In this document: positions 36,904 to 47,128 of the stretch, in pieces
Position numbering within the stretch: position 1 is the first letter of the stretch
How the letters are laid out: every line of letters begins with the position of its first letter
Source: Mycobacterium sp. GA-1841
Lineage (GTDB): Bacteria; Actinomycetota; Actinomycetes; Mycobacteriales; Mycobacteriaceae
Direction: 5' to 3'
Length of the DNA: 64,000 bases
Assembly: GCF_001954135.1 (NCBI RefSeq)
Contig: NZ_MBEQ01000068.1
Span: 20,731-84,730, forward strand
The notes under the pieces: model-generated
The model's database searches: none
Told to the model about the DNA's origin: nothing
The model's input: the letters and a program-made list of their open reading frames with translations, nothing else
Position numbers and translations under genes: made by a program

Positions 36904-37364
36904 AAACTCGCATGTCCGCCGGAGGAACCGTGGCCACCGTCGCCACGGGAGGTGTCAGCCAGGCCGGCCTCGTCGAATGAGGTCACCTCGACCAACTCGG
37001 GCAGTTCTACCCGCTGAACCAACAGCTGGGCAATCCGGTCACCGCGGCTGACCACGATCGGCGTGTCGGGGTCGAGGTTGATCAGCGAGACCTTGATCTC
37101 GCCGCGATAGCCGGCGTCGATGGTGCCCGGACTGTTGACGATCGAAAGACCCACGCGGGCAGCCAAACCCGATCGCGGGTGAACGAGCCCGACCATGCCG
37201 TGCGGGATGGCCACGGCGACGCCGGTGGGCACCAGCGCTCGCTGGCCGGGGGCAAGCTCGACGTCCTGGGCGCTGTAGAGGTCTACGCCCGCGTCACCAT
37301 CGTGCGCCCGGCTGGGCATCGGTAGTTCGCGGTCCAATCGGACGACCGCCAGAGAGGTGGACAC
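36900..37364 (-). CDS. dut: dUTP diphosphatase
   Basis: A 154-residue trimeric dUTPase, hydrolysing dUTP to dUMP and pyrophosphate. The five family motifs are present: [47 protein letters not shown] and the C-terminal [12 protein letters not shown] arm that closes the active site. The length equals that of the M. tuberculosis enzyme with GTG 37364. The divergent DUF3093 gene starts 25 bases away. Confidence 0.96.
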   Translation of the reverse strand: MSTSLAVVRLDRELPMPSRAHDGDAGVDLYSAQDVELAPGQRALVPTGVAVAIPHGMVGLVHPRSGLAARVGLSIVNSPGTIDAGYRGEIKVSLINLDPDTPIVVSRGDRIAQLLVQRVELPELVEVTSFDEAGLADTSRGDGGHGSSGGHASL

Positions 37365-37376
37365 GACGTCACAGAT

Positions 37377-37389
37377 TACTCTGAGCCGC
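37377..37389 (+). promoter_or_regulatory. Leaderless -10 box for the DUF3093 gene
   Basis: TACTCT (37377-37382, TANNNT) is 7 bases before GTG 37390, with no ribosome site. This supports a leaderless transcript starting at the GTG. Confidence 0.45.
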
Positions 37390-37887
37390 GTGTCAGACAC
37401 GCGTGCAACCACCCAAAGCGTTCTCTATCGCGAGCGTTTGTGGGTGCCGTGGTGGTGGTCACTGCCGGCTGCCGTGCTGGCAGCGGTGATTGCCTTCGAG
37501 ATCGGCCTGGCGGCTCCGGCCATTCCGGCGTGGCTGCCTTACGTCCTGCTCTTCGGCGTGGCGGCGGCGGTGTTGATGTGGTTCAGCAAGACCGAGCTGA
37601 AGGTGGTGGGCCACGCCGGCGGGAACACCGAGTTGTGGGTCGGTGACGCACACCTGCCGACCGACGTCATCTCGCGTACCGCCGAGGTGCCACGGTCGGC
37701 GAAAACGGCGGCGCTGGGCCGTCAGCTCGACCCGGCCGCGTATGTCGTGCATCGCGCCTGGGTCGGCCCGATGGTGCTGGTGGTGCTCGACGATCCGGAC
37801 GACCCCACCCCGTACTGGTTGGTGAGTTCGCGGCGTCCGGAGCGGGTCCTGGCGGCGCTCCGCGGCGGAGCCGCGAATCCGGCGTGA
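37390..37887 (+). CDS. DUF3093 membrane protein (Rv2698-like)
   Basis: A 165-residue protein with an N-terminal [21 protein letters not shown] motif and two hydrophobic helices (to about residue 60). A soluble domain ending [20 protein letters not shown] follows, the usual DUF3093 close. The last residues (GGAANPA) are encoded by the first unit of a 26-base tandem repeat, which appears to have replaced the native 3' end. Function unknown. Confidence 0.86.
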   Translation: MSDTRATTQSVLYRERLWVPWWWSLPAAVLAAVIAFEIGLAAPAIPAWLPYVLLFGVAAAVLMWFSKTELKVVGHAGGNTELWVGDAHLPTDVISRTAEVPRSAKTAALGRQLDPAAYVVHRAWVGPMVLVVLDDPDDPTPYWLVSSRRPERVLAALRGGAANPA

Positions 37888-37979
37888 GCGGCGGAGCCGC
37901 GAACGAGGCTTAAGCGGCAAAGCCGCGAATCCCGCCTGAGTGGCGGAGCCGCGAACGAGGCTTGAGCGGCTGCGCTGCT
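37862..37979. repeat. 26-base tandem repeat, about 4.5 copies
   Basis: Units start at 37862, 37888, 37914, 37940 and (partial) 37966. Each begins GCGGCGGAGCCGCGAA or a one- to two-base variant, with a GCGGC-GGA-GCCGC mini-hairpin, and ends in a stop triplet. Copies 1 and 3 share a AATCC tail while copies 2 and 4 share AACGAGGCTT, so there is also a 52-base higher-order period. It overlaps the DUF3093 3' end and fills the gap to the convergent DUF4193 gene. Confidence 0.92.
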
Positions 37980-37980
37980 G

Positions 37981-38283
37981 TCAGGCCGCGCAGTCGGTGC
38001 AGATCATCACGCCGTTCTTCTCACTGGCCAGCCGGCTCCGGTGATGGACCAGGAAGCAGCTGGAGCAGGTGAACTCATCGGCCTGCTTCGGCACCACCCG
38101 CACGGAAAGCTCTTCGCCGGACAGGTCTGCGCCGGGTAGCTCGAACGACTCGGCGGTCTCCGATTCGTCGACATCCACCACGGCTGATTGCGCCTCGTTG
38201 CGCCGCGCCTTGAGCTCTTCCAGCGAATCCTCGGAAACCTCGTCAGCTTCGGATCGCCGCGGGGCGTCGTAGTCGGTAGCCAT
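37981..38283 (-). CDS. DUF4193 zinc-ribbon protein (Rv2699c-like)
   Basis: A 100-residue acidic protein with a C-terminal zinc ribbon: FTCSSCFLVHHRSRL and MICTDCAA provide two CxxC pairs. The N-terminal half is Glu/Asp-rich (EADEVSEDSLEELKARR). The family is conserved across mycobacteria and other actinobacteria with no assigned function. The ATG at 38283 diverges from cei; a perfect CRP-type palindrome lies in the shared intergenic region. Confidence 0.9.
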   Translation of the reverse strand: MATDYDAPRRSEADEVSEDSLEELKARRNEAQSAVVDVDESETAESFELPGADLSGEELSVRVVPKQADEFTCSSCFLVHHRSRLASEKNGVMICTDCAA

Positions 38284-38374
38284 CGTCTGTGTCCCCTCCC
38301 TTACCTTGCAGCAGAGGTTTGTACCAGCGTCGAACGCATTCCCCAAATGATTCGTGCCCGTATTGCCACACGTT

Positions 38375-38398
38375 CCACTGTGATTTACATCACAGTGG
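38375..38398. promoter_or_regulatory. CRP-type site (TGTGA-N6-TCACA)
   Basis: TGTGATTTACATCACA at 38379-38394 is an exact TGTGA-N6-TCACA match to the mycobacterial CRP (Rv3676)/GlxR consensus. The symmetry extends to 10-base arms over 38375-38398. It sits between the divergent DUF4193 and cei genes, 92 bases from the former and 51 from the latter. Confidence 0.82.
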
Positions 38399-38448
38399 CG
38401 TCTGAGCTCTGCTGCGTCCACCGCCACCCTTGCCCTTAGAGTGCAGGT

Positions 38449-39099
38449 GTGGTCGCGCAAATCACCGATGGCACCGCCTTCGACCGGCATGGTCGACCGT
38501 TCCGTCGGCGCAGTTTCGTTCCGGGCATCGTGCTGTTCGTCGCGCTTGCGCTGGTGACGCTGATCGTCTGGATCATCGCGCTCAATCAACCCACCGATGT
38601 GCACGAGGCCGCGGTCTGCAACGACCCGCCGCCTGCCGCCGACCCGGCAACCCCGAAACTGGGCGAACAGGTGGCCCGCTCGGCGATGACCGAGGTGACT
38701 CCCGCGCCGCTGGCCGAAACCAAGATCCGGGTGCTCAACGCCAGCGGGCAGGGCGGTCAGGCCGGCGAAGTGGCCGGGGCGCTGCGTGACCTGGGCTTCG
38801 CCCAACCCGAGGCCGCCAACGATCCCATCTACTCCGCCACCCGGCTGGAGTGTCAAGGCCAGATCCGGTTCGGCCCATCCGGCCGTGCTGCCGCCGCCGC
38901 GCTGTGGCTGGTGGCTCCCTGCACCGAGTTGTTCCAGGACGAAAGGCCGGACGCCACAATCGATCTCGCCCTGGGCACCGAGTTCAGCGAACTGGCCAGC
39001 AGCGACAACATCAACGCCGTGCTGGCCAGCCTGCGCCCGGATGCCACCGCGCCGTCCGACCCCGAACTGCTGTCAAAGATCCATACCGGCGCCTGCTAG
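38449..39099 (+). CDS. cei: Cell envelope integrity protein Cei (Rv2700-like)
   Basis: A 216-residue protein with a single N-terminal membrane anchor (FVPGIVLFVALALVTLIVWIIAL in part) and an extracytoplasmic LytR_C domain (TKIRVLNASGQGGQAGEVAGALRDLGF). The length equals that of M. tuberculosis Rv2700, which is reported to be needed for envelope integrity and virulence. GTG 38449. The 3' end overlaps the convergent suhB gene by 27 bases. Confidence 0.9.
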   Translation: MVAQITDGTAFDRHGRPFRRRSFVPGIVLFVALALVTLIVWIIALNQPTDVHEAAVCNDPPPAADPATPKLGEQVARSAMTEVTPAPLAETKIRVLNASGQGGQAGEVAGALRDLGFAQPEAANDPIYSATRLECQGQIRFGPSGRAAAAALWLVAPCTELFQDERPDATIDLALGTEFSELASSDNINAVLASLRPDATAPSDPELLSKIHTGAC

Positions 39100-39930
39100 C
39101 GCATCGTGCAGAGCGTCGGCGATGCCCGGCGCCGAGGCGGCCACCTGCTCGATGTCGGAGGTGCTGGGCACCCAGACCGTGGCTCCGGCCTCGGCGGCGA
39201 TCAGCGCGGCCGCGGCCCAGTCCCAGACTTGAACGCCCGCTTCGTAGTAGGCATCCAGCCGGCCCGCGGCCACCATGCACAGATCGAGCGCGCACGAGCC
39301 GATGCGGCGAATGTCGCGGACCGCAGGCAGGATCTGGGCCAACACACCGGCCTGCTCGGCGCGCTGGAGCGTGTCGTAGGCGAATCCCGTCCCCAACAAC
39401 GCCATCGACAGATCCTCGGCGTTGCTGCACCGCAGCGGGATCCGCACCCCGGACCGAACGACCGCGGCCCCATGCCCCAGCGCCGCCGAGTAGACCTCAC
39501 CGGCAGCCACATCTGCGACAGCGCCGGCCACCGACCGTCCGTCGTACTGCACGGCCACCGACACCGCATATGCCGGAATTCCATAGACGAAGTTCACCGT
39601 GCCGTCGATCGGGTCGATCACCCAGCTGAGTCCACGACGACCGTCCTGGCGGCCGCCCTCCTCCTCCCCCAGGATCGCCTCGCCGGGGCGCAACACCGCC
39701 AGTCGCTCGCGCAGCCATCGTTCGGTCTCGGTGTCGACGATCGTGACGGGATCCGTCGGGGTGCTCTTGGATCTGATAGTCCGGACGTCGTCACGTACCC
39801 GGGACCCGTCGGAGTTCACGGCGCTACCGAACACCTCGGCACGACGACGCAGGACGAACTCGGCGGCTTCGGTAGCCAATTGCTCGGCGACCACCCGCAG
39901 GGCTGGAGCATCGAATCTGTTGTCGGTCAC
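39073..39930 (-). CDS. suhB: Inositol-1-monophosphatase SuhB
   Basis: A 285-residue Mg2+-dependent phosphatase of the inositol monophosphatase family, expected to act in inositol and hence phosphatidylinositol and mycothiol supply. Metal-binding motifs are ILGEEEGG, WVIDPIDGTVNFVYG and the C-terminal VWDWAAAALIAAEAG. GTG 39930 begins VTDNRFDAPAL. It diverges from ppgK with a 160-base gap and overlaps the 3' end of cei. Orthologous to Rv2701c. Confidence 0.93.
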   Translation of the reverse strand: MTDNRFDAPALRVVAEQLATEAAEFVLRRRAEVFGSAVNSDGSRVRDDVRTIRSKSTPTDPVTIVDTETERWLRERLAVLRPGEAILGEEEGGRQDGRRGLSWVIDPIDGTVNFVYGIPAYAVSVAVQYDGRSVAGAVADVAAGEVYSAALGHGAAVVRSGVRIPLRCSNAEDLSMALLGTGFAYDTLQRAEQAGVLAQILPAVRDIRRIGSCALDLCMVAAGRLDAYYEAGVQVWDWAAAALIAAEAGATVWVPSTSDIEQVAASAPGIADALHDALAGAGMDL

Positions 39931-40090
39931 CGCTCTATCGCAACATCTTCCGACCGAAAAGTCGCTTCGGCATGGACGCCGGCACCAACCCGGGGCGTTC
40001 GACCGCAAGGTTCAACCACCACACCGTTCAGCGATTAGGGTGGGAGCGCGCCTTGGTTTGTCCCTCCGCCTGTCCCGCAAAGGAGCACCC

Positions 40091-40915
<825 letters not shown>

Positions 40916-40983
40916 CTTTGCCGCTTCGCGACGCTGAGCTGTCGAAATTTGCCGCTCGACGCGGTGTACACCCACACTGTCGT

Positions 40984-40989
40984 TACAAT
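40984..40989 (+). promoter_or_regulatory. Probable sigA promoter -10 box TACAAT
   Basis: TACAAT is close to the TATAAT optimum and lies about 130 bases upstream of the sigA GTG, giving a long 5' leader. No equally good -35 hexamer was found at the usual spacing, so the assignment is tentative. Confidence 0.4.
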
Positions 40990-41120
40990 GGTCCTCGGCG
41001 GCCGCCTACCGAATAGCGGTGTATATCCCAGCCGATAGCAACGCCGACATTCGACAGCAGACGCTTTCGGTGGAGCATGCCCATGCCCACCGAGAATTTC
41101 GCGAGACCGAAAGGGTGTAC

Positions 41121-42566
41121 GTGGCAGCGACAAAGGCAAGCCCGGCGACCGACGAGCCGGTGAAGCGCACCGCTACCAAGACTCCCGCCAAGAAGGCTCC
41201 AGCCAAGCGGGCAGCCAAGAGCACCGCGGCCAAGGCCGAGGGCGGCACCGCCACCAAGCGCGCCCCTGCCAAGAAGGCGCCCGCCAAGAAGGCCACCAAG
41301 GCCGCGGCGGGCAAGCCCGAGGACGTCAACGACGATCTGGACACCGGCGACGACCTGGAGGCCGGCCCGGGTGAGGATCTCGACGTCGAGGACACCGACC
41401 TCGAACTCGACGACGATCTCGACACCGACGACGACGTCGAGGACTCCGACGACGACGAAGAGGACGAGGACGAAGCCGAGGAGGGCAAGGACGCCAAGGC
41501 CGCTGCACCGGCTGCCGGTAAGGCAGTCAAGAGCGACGAGGAGCACCCGGAGCCGTCCGAGAAGGACAAGGCCTCCGGCGACTTCGTCTGGGACGAGGAA
41601 GAGTCCGAGGCGCTGCGCCAGGCGCGTAAAGACGCCGAGCTGACGGCATCGGCCGACTCGGTCCGCGCCTACCTCAAGCAGATCGGCAAGGTCGCGCTGC
41701 TCAACGCCGAGGAAGAGGTCGAGCTCGCCAAGCGCATCGAGGCCGGGCTGTTCGCCACCCAGAAGATGGCGGAGTTCGCCGAGAAGGGCGAGAAGCTCAC
41801 CACCCAGGTGCGACGGGACTACCAGTGGATCTGCCGCGACGGAGACCGCGCGAAAAACCACCTGCTGGAAGCCAACCTGCGTCTGGTGGTGTCCCTGGCC
41901 AAGCGCTATACCGGCCGCGGCATGGCGTTCCTAGACCTCATCCAGGAAGGCAACCTGGGTCTGATCCGCGCCGTGGAGAAATTCGACTACACCAAGGGTT
42001 ACAAGTTCTCCACGTACGCCACCTGGTGGATCCGTCAGGCCATCACCCGCGCCATGGCCGACCAGGCCCGCACCATCCGTATCCCGGTGCACATGGTCGA
42101 GGTGATCAACAAGCTGGGCCGTATCCAGCGCGAGCTGCTGCAGGACCTGGGCCGCGAGCCCACGCCCGAAGAGCTGGCCAAGGAAATGGACATCACGCCG
42201 GAGAAGGTGCTGGAGATCCAGCAGTACGCGCGTGAGCCCATCTCGCTGGACCAGACCATCGGCGACGAGGGCGACAGCCAGCTCGGTGACTTCATCGAGG
42301 ACTCCGAGGCCGTGGTGGCCGTGGACGCGGTGAGCTTCACCCTGCTGCAGGATCAGCTGCAGTCGGTGCTCGAGACGCTCTCGGAGCGCGAAGCCGGCGT
42401 GGTGCGGCTGCGGTTCGGCCTGACCGATGGTCAGCCGCGCACGCTCGACGAGATCGGCCAGGTCTACGGCGTCACGCGCGAGCGCATCCGTCAGATCGAG
42501 TCCAAGACCATGAGCAAGCTGCGGCATCCCAGCCGTTCGCAGGTACTGCGGGACTATCTGGACTGA
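41121..42566 (+). CDS. sigA: Primary sigma factor SigA (MysA)
   Basis: The housekeeping sigma-70, 481 residues. The N-terminal region is lysine/alanine-rich ([15 protein letters not shown]) then strongly acidic to about residue 150. It is followed by region 1.2 ([16 protein letters not shown]), region 2 ([43 protein letters not shown]), region 3 and region 4 with the -35 HTH ([22 protein letters not shown]). GTG 41121 is chosen because the protein then begins [13 protein letters not shown] like M. smegmatis MysA and has GAAAGGG 6 bases upstream; an open frame to 41019 is leader sequence. Confidence 0.97.
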   Translation: MAATKASPATDEPVKRTATKTPAKKAPAKRAAKSTAAKAEGGTATKRAPAKKAPAKKATKAAAGKPEDVNDDLDTGDDLEAGPGEDLDVEDTDLELDDDLDTDDDVEDSDDDEEDEDEAEEGKDAKAAAPAAGKAVKSDEEHPEPSEKDKASGDFVWDEEESEALRQARKDAELTASADSVRAYLKQIGKVALLNAEEEVELAKRIEAGLFATQKMAEFAEKGEKLTTQVRRDYQWICRDGDRAKNHLLEANLRLVVSLAKRYTGRGMAFLDLIQEGNLGLIRAVEKFDYTKGYKFSTYATWWIRQAITRAMADQARTIRIPVHMVEVINKLGRIQRELLQDLGREPTPEELAKEMDITPEKVLEIQQYAREPISLDQTIGDEGDSQLGDFIEDSEAVVAVDAVSFTLLQDQLQSVLETLSEREAGVVRLRFGLTDGQPRTLDEIGQVYGVTRERIRQIESKTMSKLRHPSRSQVLRDYLD

Positions 42567-42585
42567 GCCCCCGGACAATCAGAGA

Positions 42586-42620
42586 AGATCGGCCCCTCCG
42601 TCCAACGGAGGGGCCGATCT
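42586..42620. terminator. Bidirectional terminator between sigA and the phosphatase gene
   Basis: A perfect 16-base stem (arms starting AGATCGGCCCCTCCGT and ACGGAGGGGCCGATCT) with a CCA loop. It lies 19 bases after the sigA stop and directly next to the convergent phosphatase stop. CTTACTT follows on the plus strand. Confidence 0.88.
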
Positions 42621-42621
42621 C

Positions 42622-44064
42622 TTACTTGCTGTCCGAAGCGGCGGACGCCTTGCCGGACGCGGCGCCGCCACGCGAAGCGCTTGCCGCGCCGACACTCTTG
42701 GACGCCTTCTTCGCCGCGTCCTTGAGGCCGGTGACCGAAGACTTCACCGTGGACCTCAGCTGCCCGCCGGCATCAGAACCGCCGCTGCGCAACCGCTCGT
42801 CGGCGCGCTTGGTGGCGGTGAAGGCCTTGCCGCGCCTGACCAGGTTGCCGCCGGTCACATCCGTTGCCCCCTTACCGCGCACCGTGGACGTCGCGTTCTC
42901 GGGCGCGCCCGAGCGGTCGGTGCCGTTCAAGCGCTGTGCAGCCTTCGGCTCGGACACCACGGTGTTGAGCGGCTTCAACATGTCGGTGGCCGGACCGGTC
43001 TTGGATACAGAACTCTTGACCGTGTCGGATACCGTGTCGGTGACCTCGGTTGCCGGTTCGGGTTTCGGGGTGCCCACCTTGCCGATGGCCTTGTCGACGC
43101 GCTTGATCACCTCGGCGCCGACCGCTCGGTCGAACTTGGCCATCGAGAACGCGGCATCGGCGACACTGCGGTTGATCGCCGTCGCCACCTTGATCACGTC
43201 ACCGGTGGCGAACGAGTCCGTCACCTGTGTCATGGCGGCGGCGAGCTGACGGGTCAAGGTGCGCACCTGCACCCCGATCTCATGGCTGAGCGTCGGCTCG
43301 GGGCTGAACCGCTGACCATTCCAGTCCACCAGCGTCCAGCCGTCCTCGGGGTTGCCCTCGATGACGACGTAATCGGTGTTGCCCAGCGCGTGCTGGCTCA
43401 GCAACATGCCCTTCTCCGCCAGCGTGAGATTCTGGGCGTTCATCATCGTCCAGAACATCATGGTGCCGCCGTGCGAGAACACGATCGCGTTGCGATCACC
43501 CTTGTCATACATCGTTTTCAGCGCACCGTCGACCCGCGCATCGAATTCGTTGCCGTCGATCGAACCTGGGATCCGAGCTGCGAGTTGACCGGCGAACGCC
43601 CAGGCGATCGGGGCCTGGAGATAGCCGCCCATCGCCCCGCTCTCGGGTGTGCCCTCGTAGTCTCCTGCTTCGATCTCCTGCAGGCCGGGCAGCACCTGGA
43701 TCGGCAGCCCCAGGTATGCCGACAAGGGTTCGGCGGTCTGCTGAGTACGGATCATCTGCGATGCGTAGATGGCGTCGTAGTTGTTGTCTCCTAGCCTGTC
43801 GACCACGGCCCGCGCCTGCTCACGCCCGAGCGGGGTGAGCGACGGCCCGGGTGTCGAGGTGTCGATGTTGCCCGACGTATTGCCCGCGGACTGGCCGTGA
43901 CGCACGAAGGTAACCCGCATGTTCTCGGCGGCCCAGGCGGGCAGCACTGACATCACGAAAAAGCCGAAGGCGGTCAGCACGATGCCCAGGCTTTTCCATG
44001 TCGTTCTCGAACGACGACGCACCGCGGGTACGGCGCCGATGTCGAACTTGCGTTGTCGGTCCAT
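42622..44064 (-). CDS. Exported histidine phosphatase-family protein
   Basis: A 480-residue protein with a long twin-basic signal segment (VRRRSRTTWKSLGIVLTAFGFF in part, cleavage near AWAA). A histidine phosphatase/phosphoglycerate-mutase-like domain follows: VTFVRHGQSAGNT (catalytic His), LTPLGREQARAVVDRL and AIVFSHGGTMMFW with the second His. Residues beyond about 270 are low-complexity, Ser/Lys/Ala-rich, ending in DAAKKASKSVGAASASRGG, possibly cell-wall associated. M. tuberculosis has unrelated genes after sigA. Its upstream region carries a 13-base inverted repeat. Confidence 0.86.
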   Translation of the reverse strand: MDRQRKFDIGAVPAVRRRSRTTWKSLGIVLTAFGFFVMSVLPAWAAENMRVTFVRHGQSAGNTSGNIDTSTPGPSLTPLGREQARAVVDRLGDNNYDAIYASQMIRTQQTAEPLSAYLGLPIQVLPGLQEIEAGDYEGTPESGAMGGYLQAPIAWAFAGQLAARIPGSIDGNEFDARVDGALKTMYDKGDRNAIVFSHGGTMMFWTMMNAQNLTLAEKGMLLSQHALGNTDYVVIEGNPEDGWTLVDWNGQRFSPEPTLSHEIGVQVRTLTRQLAAAMTQVTDSFATGDVIKVATAINRSVADAAFSMAKFDRAVGAEVIKRVDKAIGKVGTPKPEPATEVTDTVSDTVKSSVSKTGPATDMLKPLNTVVSEPKAAQRLNGTDRSGAPENATSTVRGKGATDVTGGNLVRRGKAFTATKRADERLRSGGSDAGGQLRSTVKSSVTGLKDAAKKASKSVGAASASRGGAASGKASAASDSK

Positions 44065-44196
44065 TGCCTCTCCATCTGTCAGTTGTCGAGCGCGCCGTGG
44101 TGACGGCTCGATTTGCCCGGTCGAATACGACGCTCGACAACGGATTTCGCCGATGTGTCGACCACCTCATAGCGCCGGGCCATGTGATCGTGCGCA

Positions 44197-44260
44197 CTTA
44201 CCGCACCGCGAGGCGTTGCGGTCTCGCTCAGCGGTACAAGATCTCGAGCGGTGCGGTAAG
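44197..44260. repeat. 13-base inverted repeat (CTTACCGCACCGC)
   Basis: CTTACCGCACCGC (44197-44209) and its exact reverse complement (44248-44260) are 38 bases apart. Nested GCGAG (44208-44212) and CTCGC (44223-44227) allow an inner stem. It lies upstream of the phosphatase gene and immediately before the hydrolase remnant. Confidence 0.7.
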
Positions 44261-44267
44261 GCGGCGT

Positions 44268-44378
44268 ATCCATGACGACCTGTGCCGGTCGCTGCCCAAT
44301 CGCATTGGTGCGGTGGCGGTTTCCGTTGACTATCGACTGGCGCCCGAGTCACGCTGGCCGGCAGCCGTCGAGGACGTG
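44268..44378 (+). pseudogene. Remnant of an HSL-family alpha/beta hydrolase
   Basis: A 37-codon stretch encodes a clear internal piece of a LipN/hormone-sensitive-lipase-type esterase, centred on AVSVDYRLAPESRWPAAVEDV. By eye 24 of 37 residues match the corresponding segment of the intact hydrolase at 54576-55550. The HGGG oxyanion motif before it and the GDSAGG nucleophile after it are both missing, and the homology stops 18 bases before the convergent BVMO stop codon. It is a gene fragment, not a functional gene. The rest of the 44065-44395 gap holds the inverted repeat just upstream and the phosphatase promoter region. Confidence 0.75.
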
Positions 44379-44395
44379 AGCGCCCGCCGGGATCG

Positions 44396-46042
44396 CTATG
44401 CGGACAGATCCTGGTGGATGTCGAAGCCTTTGTAACCGGCGGCAGCGACGTCGGCGATGATCTCGCCGTACACGCCGAACCCTCCGACAAACGGCATGAA
44501 CACCCGCGGCTTCCCCGGGATGTTCGCCCCCAGGTACCACGAATTCGCCTGCGGCATCAGGGTTTCTGCAGCACGGCGAGTGCATTCGGCCACCCACTCG
44601 GCAGCGGCGTCCTCGCGGGCCTCGATCGCCGGAGCCCCGTGGGCGTCGAGGTAGGCGATGGCATCGGCCACCCAGTTCAGATGCAGTTCCGAATGCAGCA
44701 CCATGTTGGCCAAGACGGAAGGGGCGCCCGGGCCGGCGATGTTGAAGACGTTGGGGAAACCGGGAACGCCCAGACCGAGGTAGGTCACGGGCCCCTCGGC
44801 CCACGCCTCGTTGAGGGTTCGTCTGCCCCGGCCCACCACGTTGAGCTTCTGGACCGAACCGGTCATCGCGTCGAATCCCGTGGCCAGCACCAATGCATCG
44901 AGGTCGTAATGCGCATCGGTGGTATCGACACCCGATGGGTCGATCCGCTCGATCGGCGTCGCCCGCAGATTCACCAACGAGACGTTGTCCCGGTTGAAGG
45001 TTTGGAAATAGTTGTCATCGGTGCAGATTCGCTTCGCGCCGATCGGATGGTTCTTGGGGATCAACACCTCGGCCACGGCCGGGTCGTCGATCACCGCCCG
45101 GACCTTCCGCTCCCAGAACAGCCGTGCGGTGTCATTGGCCTCGATGGTGACCAACTGGTCCGGGAAGGCCTTGGAGAACAACACTCCACCCAGTTCCCAG
45201 CGCCGCTCGTAGGTCTGCTGAAGTTCCTCGGCGGAAACCTCCAAGGCGGACTTGGGGTGCGGCTGGTGCGGTGAGCCGCCGCCACTGAGCATCGAGAGCC
45301 TGCGACGCTCGGCGTATCCGGCCTTCTGCGCGGCCCGTGTCTCATCGTCGAGCGGAATGTTGCCGGCAGGCACGCTGTAGTTCGGGGTGCGCTGGAAGAC
45401 GATGAGCTGTTCGGCTTCGCTGGCGATACACGGGATCGCCTGGATGCCAGAGGATCCGGTGCCGATCACACCGACCCGTTTACCGGTGAAATCAACACCT
45501 TCGTGCGGCCAGTGCGCGGTGTGATAGACCGCGCCAGCGAACGATTCGAGATCCTCGATCGCGGGGATGTTCGCATTCGACAGCGGTCCGACCGCCAGGA
45601 TGCAGAAGCGGGCGGAAACCACGTCGCCGCGGTCGGTGCGCACGTCCCAGCGCAGCGTCTCCTCGTCGAGCACCATATCGGTCACCCGGGTGCCGAACGA
45701 GATGTCGCACCGCAGGTCGAACCGGTCGGCCACGTGGTTGAGGTAGGCCAGGATCTCCGGTTGGGTGGCATACTTCTCGGTCCAGTTCCACTCCTGCTCA
45801 AGGTCTTTGTCGAACGAGTATGAGTAGTCCACGCTCTCGACGTCACACCGCGCACCCGGATAGCGGTTCCAGTACCAGACCCCGCCGACGCCGTCGGCGG
45901 CCTCGAACACTCGGACCGAAAGACCTTGCTTCCGAAGGCGATGCAGTGCGTACAGACCGGCGAAGCCGGCACCCACCACGACGACATCCACCGAGGCAGA
46001 GGATTTTTCAGCGGTACCGGACGGAGCTGACTGCGGTCTCAC
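44396..46042 (-). CDS. Flavin-containing Baeyer-Villiger monooxygenase
   Basis: A 548-residue class B flavoprotein monooxygenase that inserts oxygen next to a ketone, giving an ester or lactone, using FAD and NADPH. FAD site VVVGAGFAGLYALHRL (residues about 19-34), the BVMO fingerprint FAGAVYHTAHWP (about 168-179), and the NADPH site VGVIGTGSSGIQ (about 191-202) are all intact. It is of the cyclohexanone-monooxygenase type. GTG 46042 has GAAAGG 10 bases upstream. It is divergent from an SDR gene with a 279-base gap, and is a central member of the catabolic cluster. Confidence 0.92.
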   Translation of the reverse strand: MRPQSAPSGTAEKSSASVDVVVVGAGFAGLYALHRLRKQGLSVRVFEAADGVGGVWYWNRYPGARCDVESVDYSYSFDKDLEQEWNWTEKYATQPEILAYLNHVADRFDLRCDISFGTRVTDMVLDEETLRWDVRTDRGDVVSARFCILAVGPLSNANIPAIEDLESFAGAVYHTAHWPHEGVDFTGKRVGVIGTGSSGIQAIPCIASEAEQLIVFQRTPNYSVPAGNIPLDDETRAAQKAGYAERRRLSMLSGGGSPHQPHPKSALEVSAEELQQTYERRWELGGVLFSKAFPDQLVTIEANDTARLFWERKVRAVIDDPAVAEVLIPKNHPIGAKRICTDDNYFQTFNRDNVSLVNLRATPIERIDPSGVDTTDAHYDLDALVLATGFDAMTGSVQKLNVVGRGRRTLNEAWAEGPVTYLGLGVPGFPNVFNIAGPGAPSVLANMVLHSELHLNWVADAIAYLDAHGAPAIEAREDAAAEWVAECTRRAAETLMPQANSWYLGANIPGKPRVFMPFVGGFGVYGEIIADVAAAGYKGFDIHQDLSA

Positions 46043-46202
46043 TATCGTTGCCTTTCGATTCAATATTCGGTGCGTCACGTTACGAAGTCCGTGTGCGGCG
46101 GACAGCACGTGTCTCACTCACCGGTACGCAGCACCCGCTGACCGGCGTCTTCTCTCGATTTCGGGGTGGATGGAGCGACCGCGAACCGTCTACTCCCGCT
46201 GG

Positions 46203-46213
46203 GTGAGACTCAC
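46203..46213. promoter_or_regulatory. Palindrome GTGAGACTCAC in the BVMO/SDR divergent region
   Basis: A perfect 11-base palindrome between the divergent BVMO and SDR genes. A related CTCACTCACC sequence occurs at 46113-46122. The rest of this 279-base gap shows only the SDR ribosome site. A regulator site is possible but unproven. Confidence 0.3.
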
Positions 46214-46306
46214 GCCCCGCCGACAGCCCCCGCGATTATCGTTGCGGTCATCCTGCGGCCGCCCGGCGGCTGCATCAACGCTCGATCCAGCTCAGTGTCA
46301 ATCTGA

Positions 46307-47098
<792 letters not shown>

Positions 47099-47128
47099 TG
47101 ATCACGAAACGACGTGAGGGCCGCCGCA

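Noticed and set aside
37862..37979. CRISPR array at the 26-base repeats
   Set aside because: Units are contiguous without unique spacers, show internal dimer periodicity and no cas gene is present.
44268..44435. Expressed small protein from the hydrolase fragment
   Set aside because: It lacks both the oxyanion and nucleophile motifs, has no convincing start, and runs into the convergent BVMO gene.
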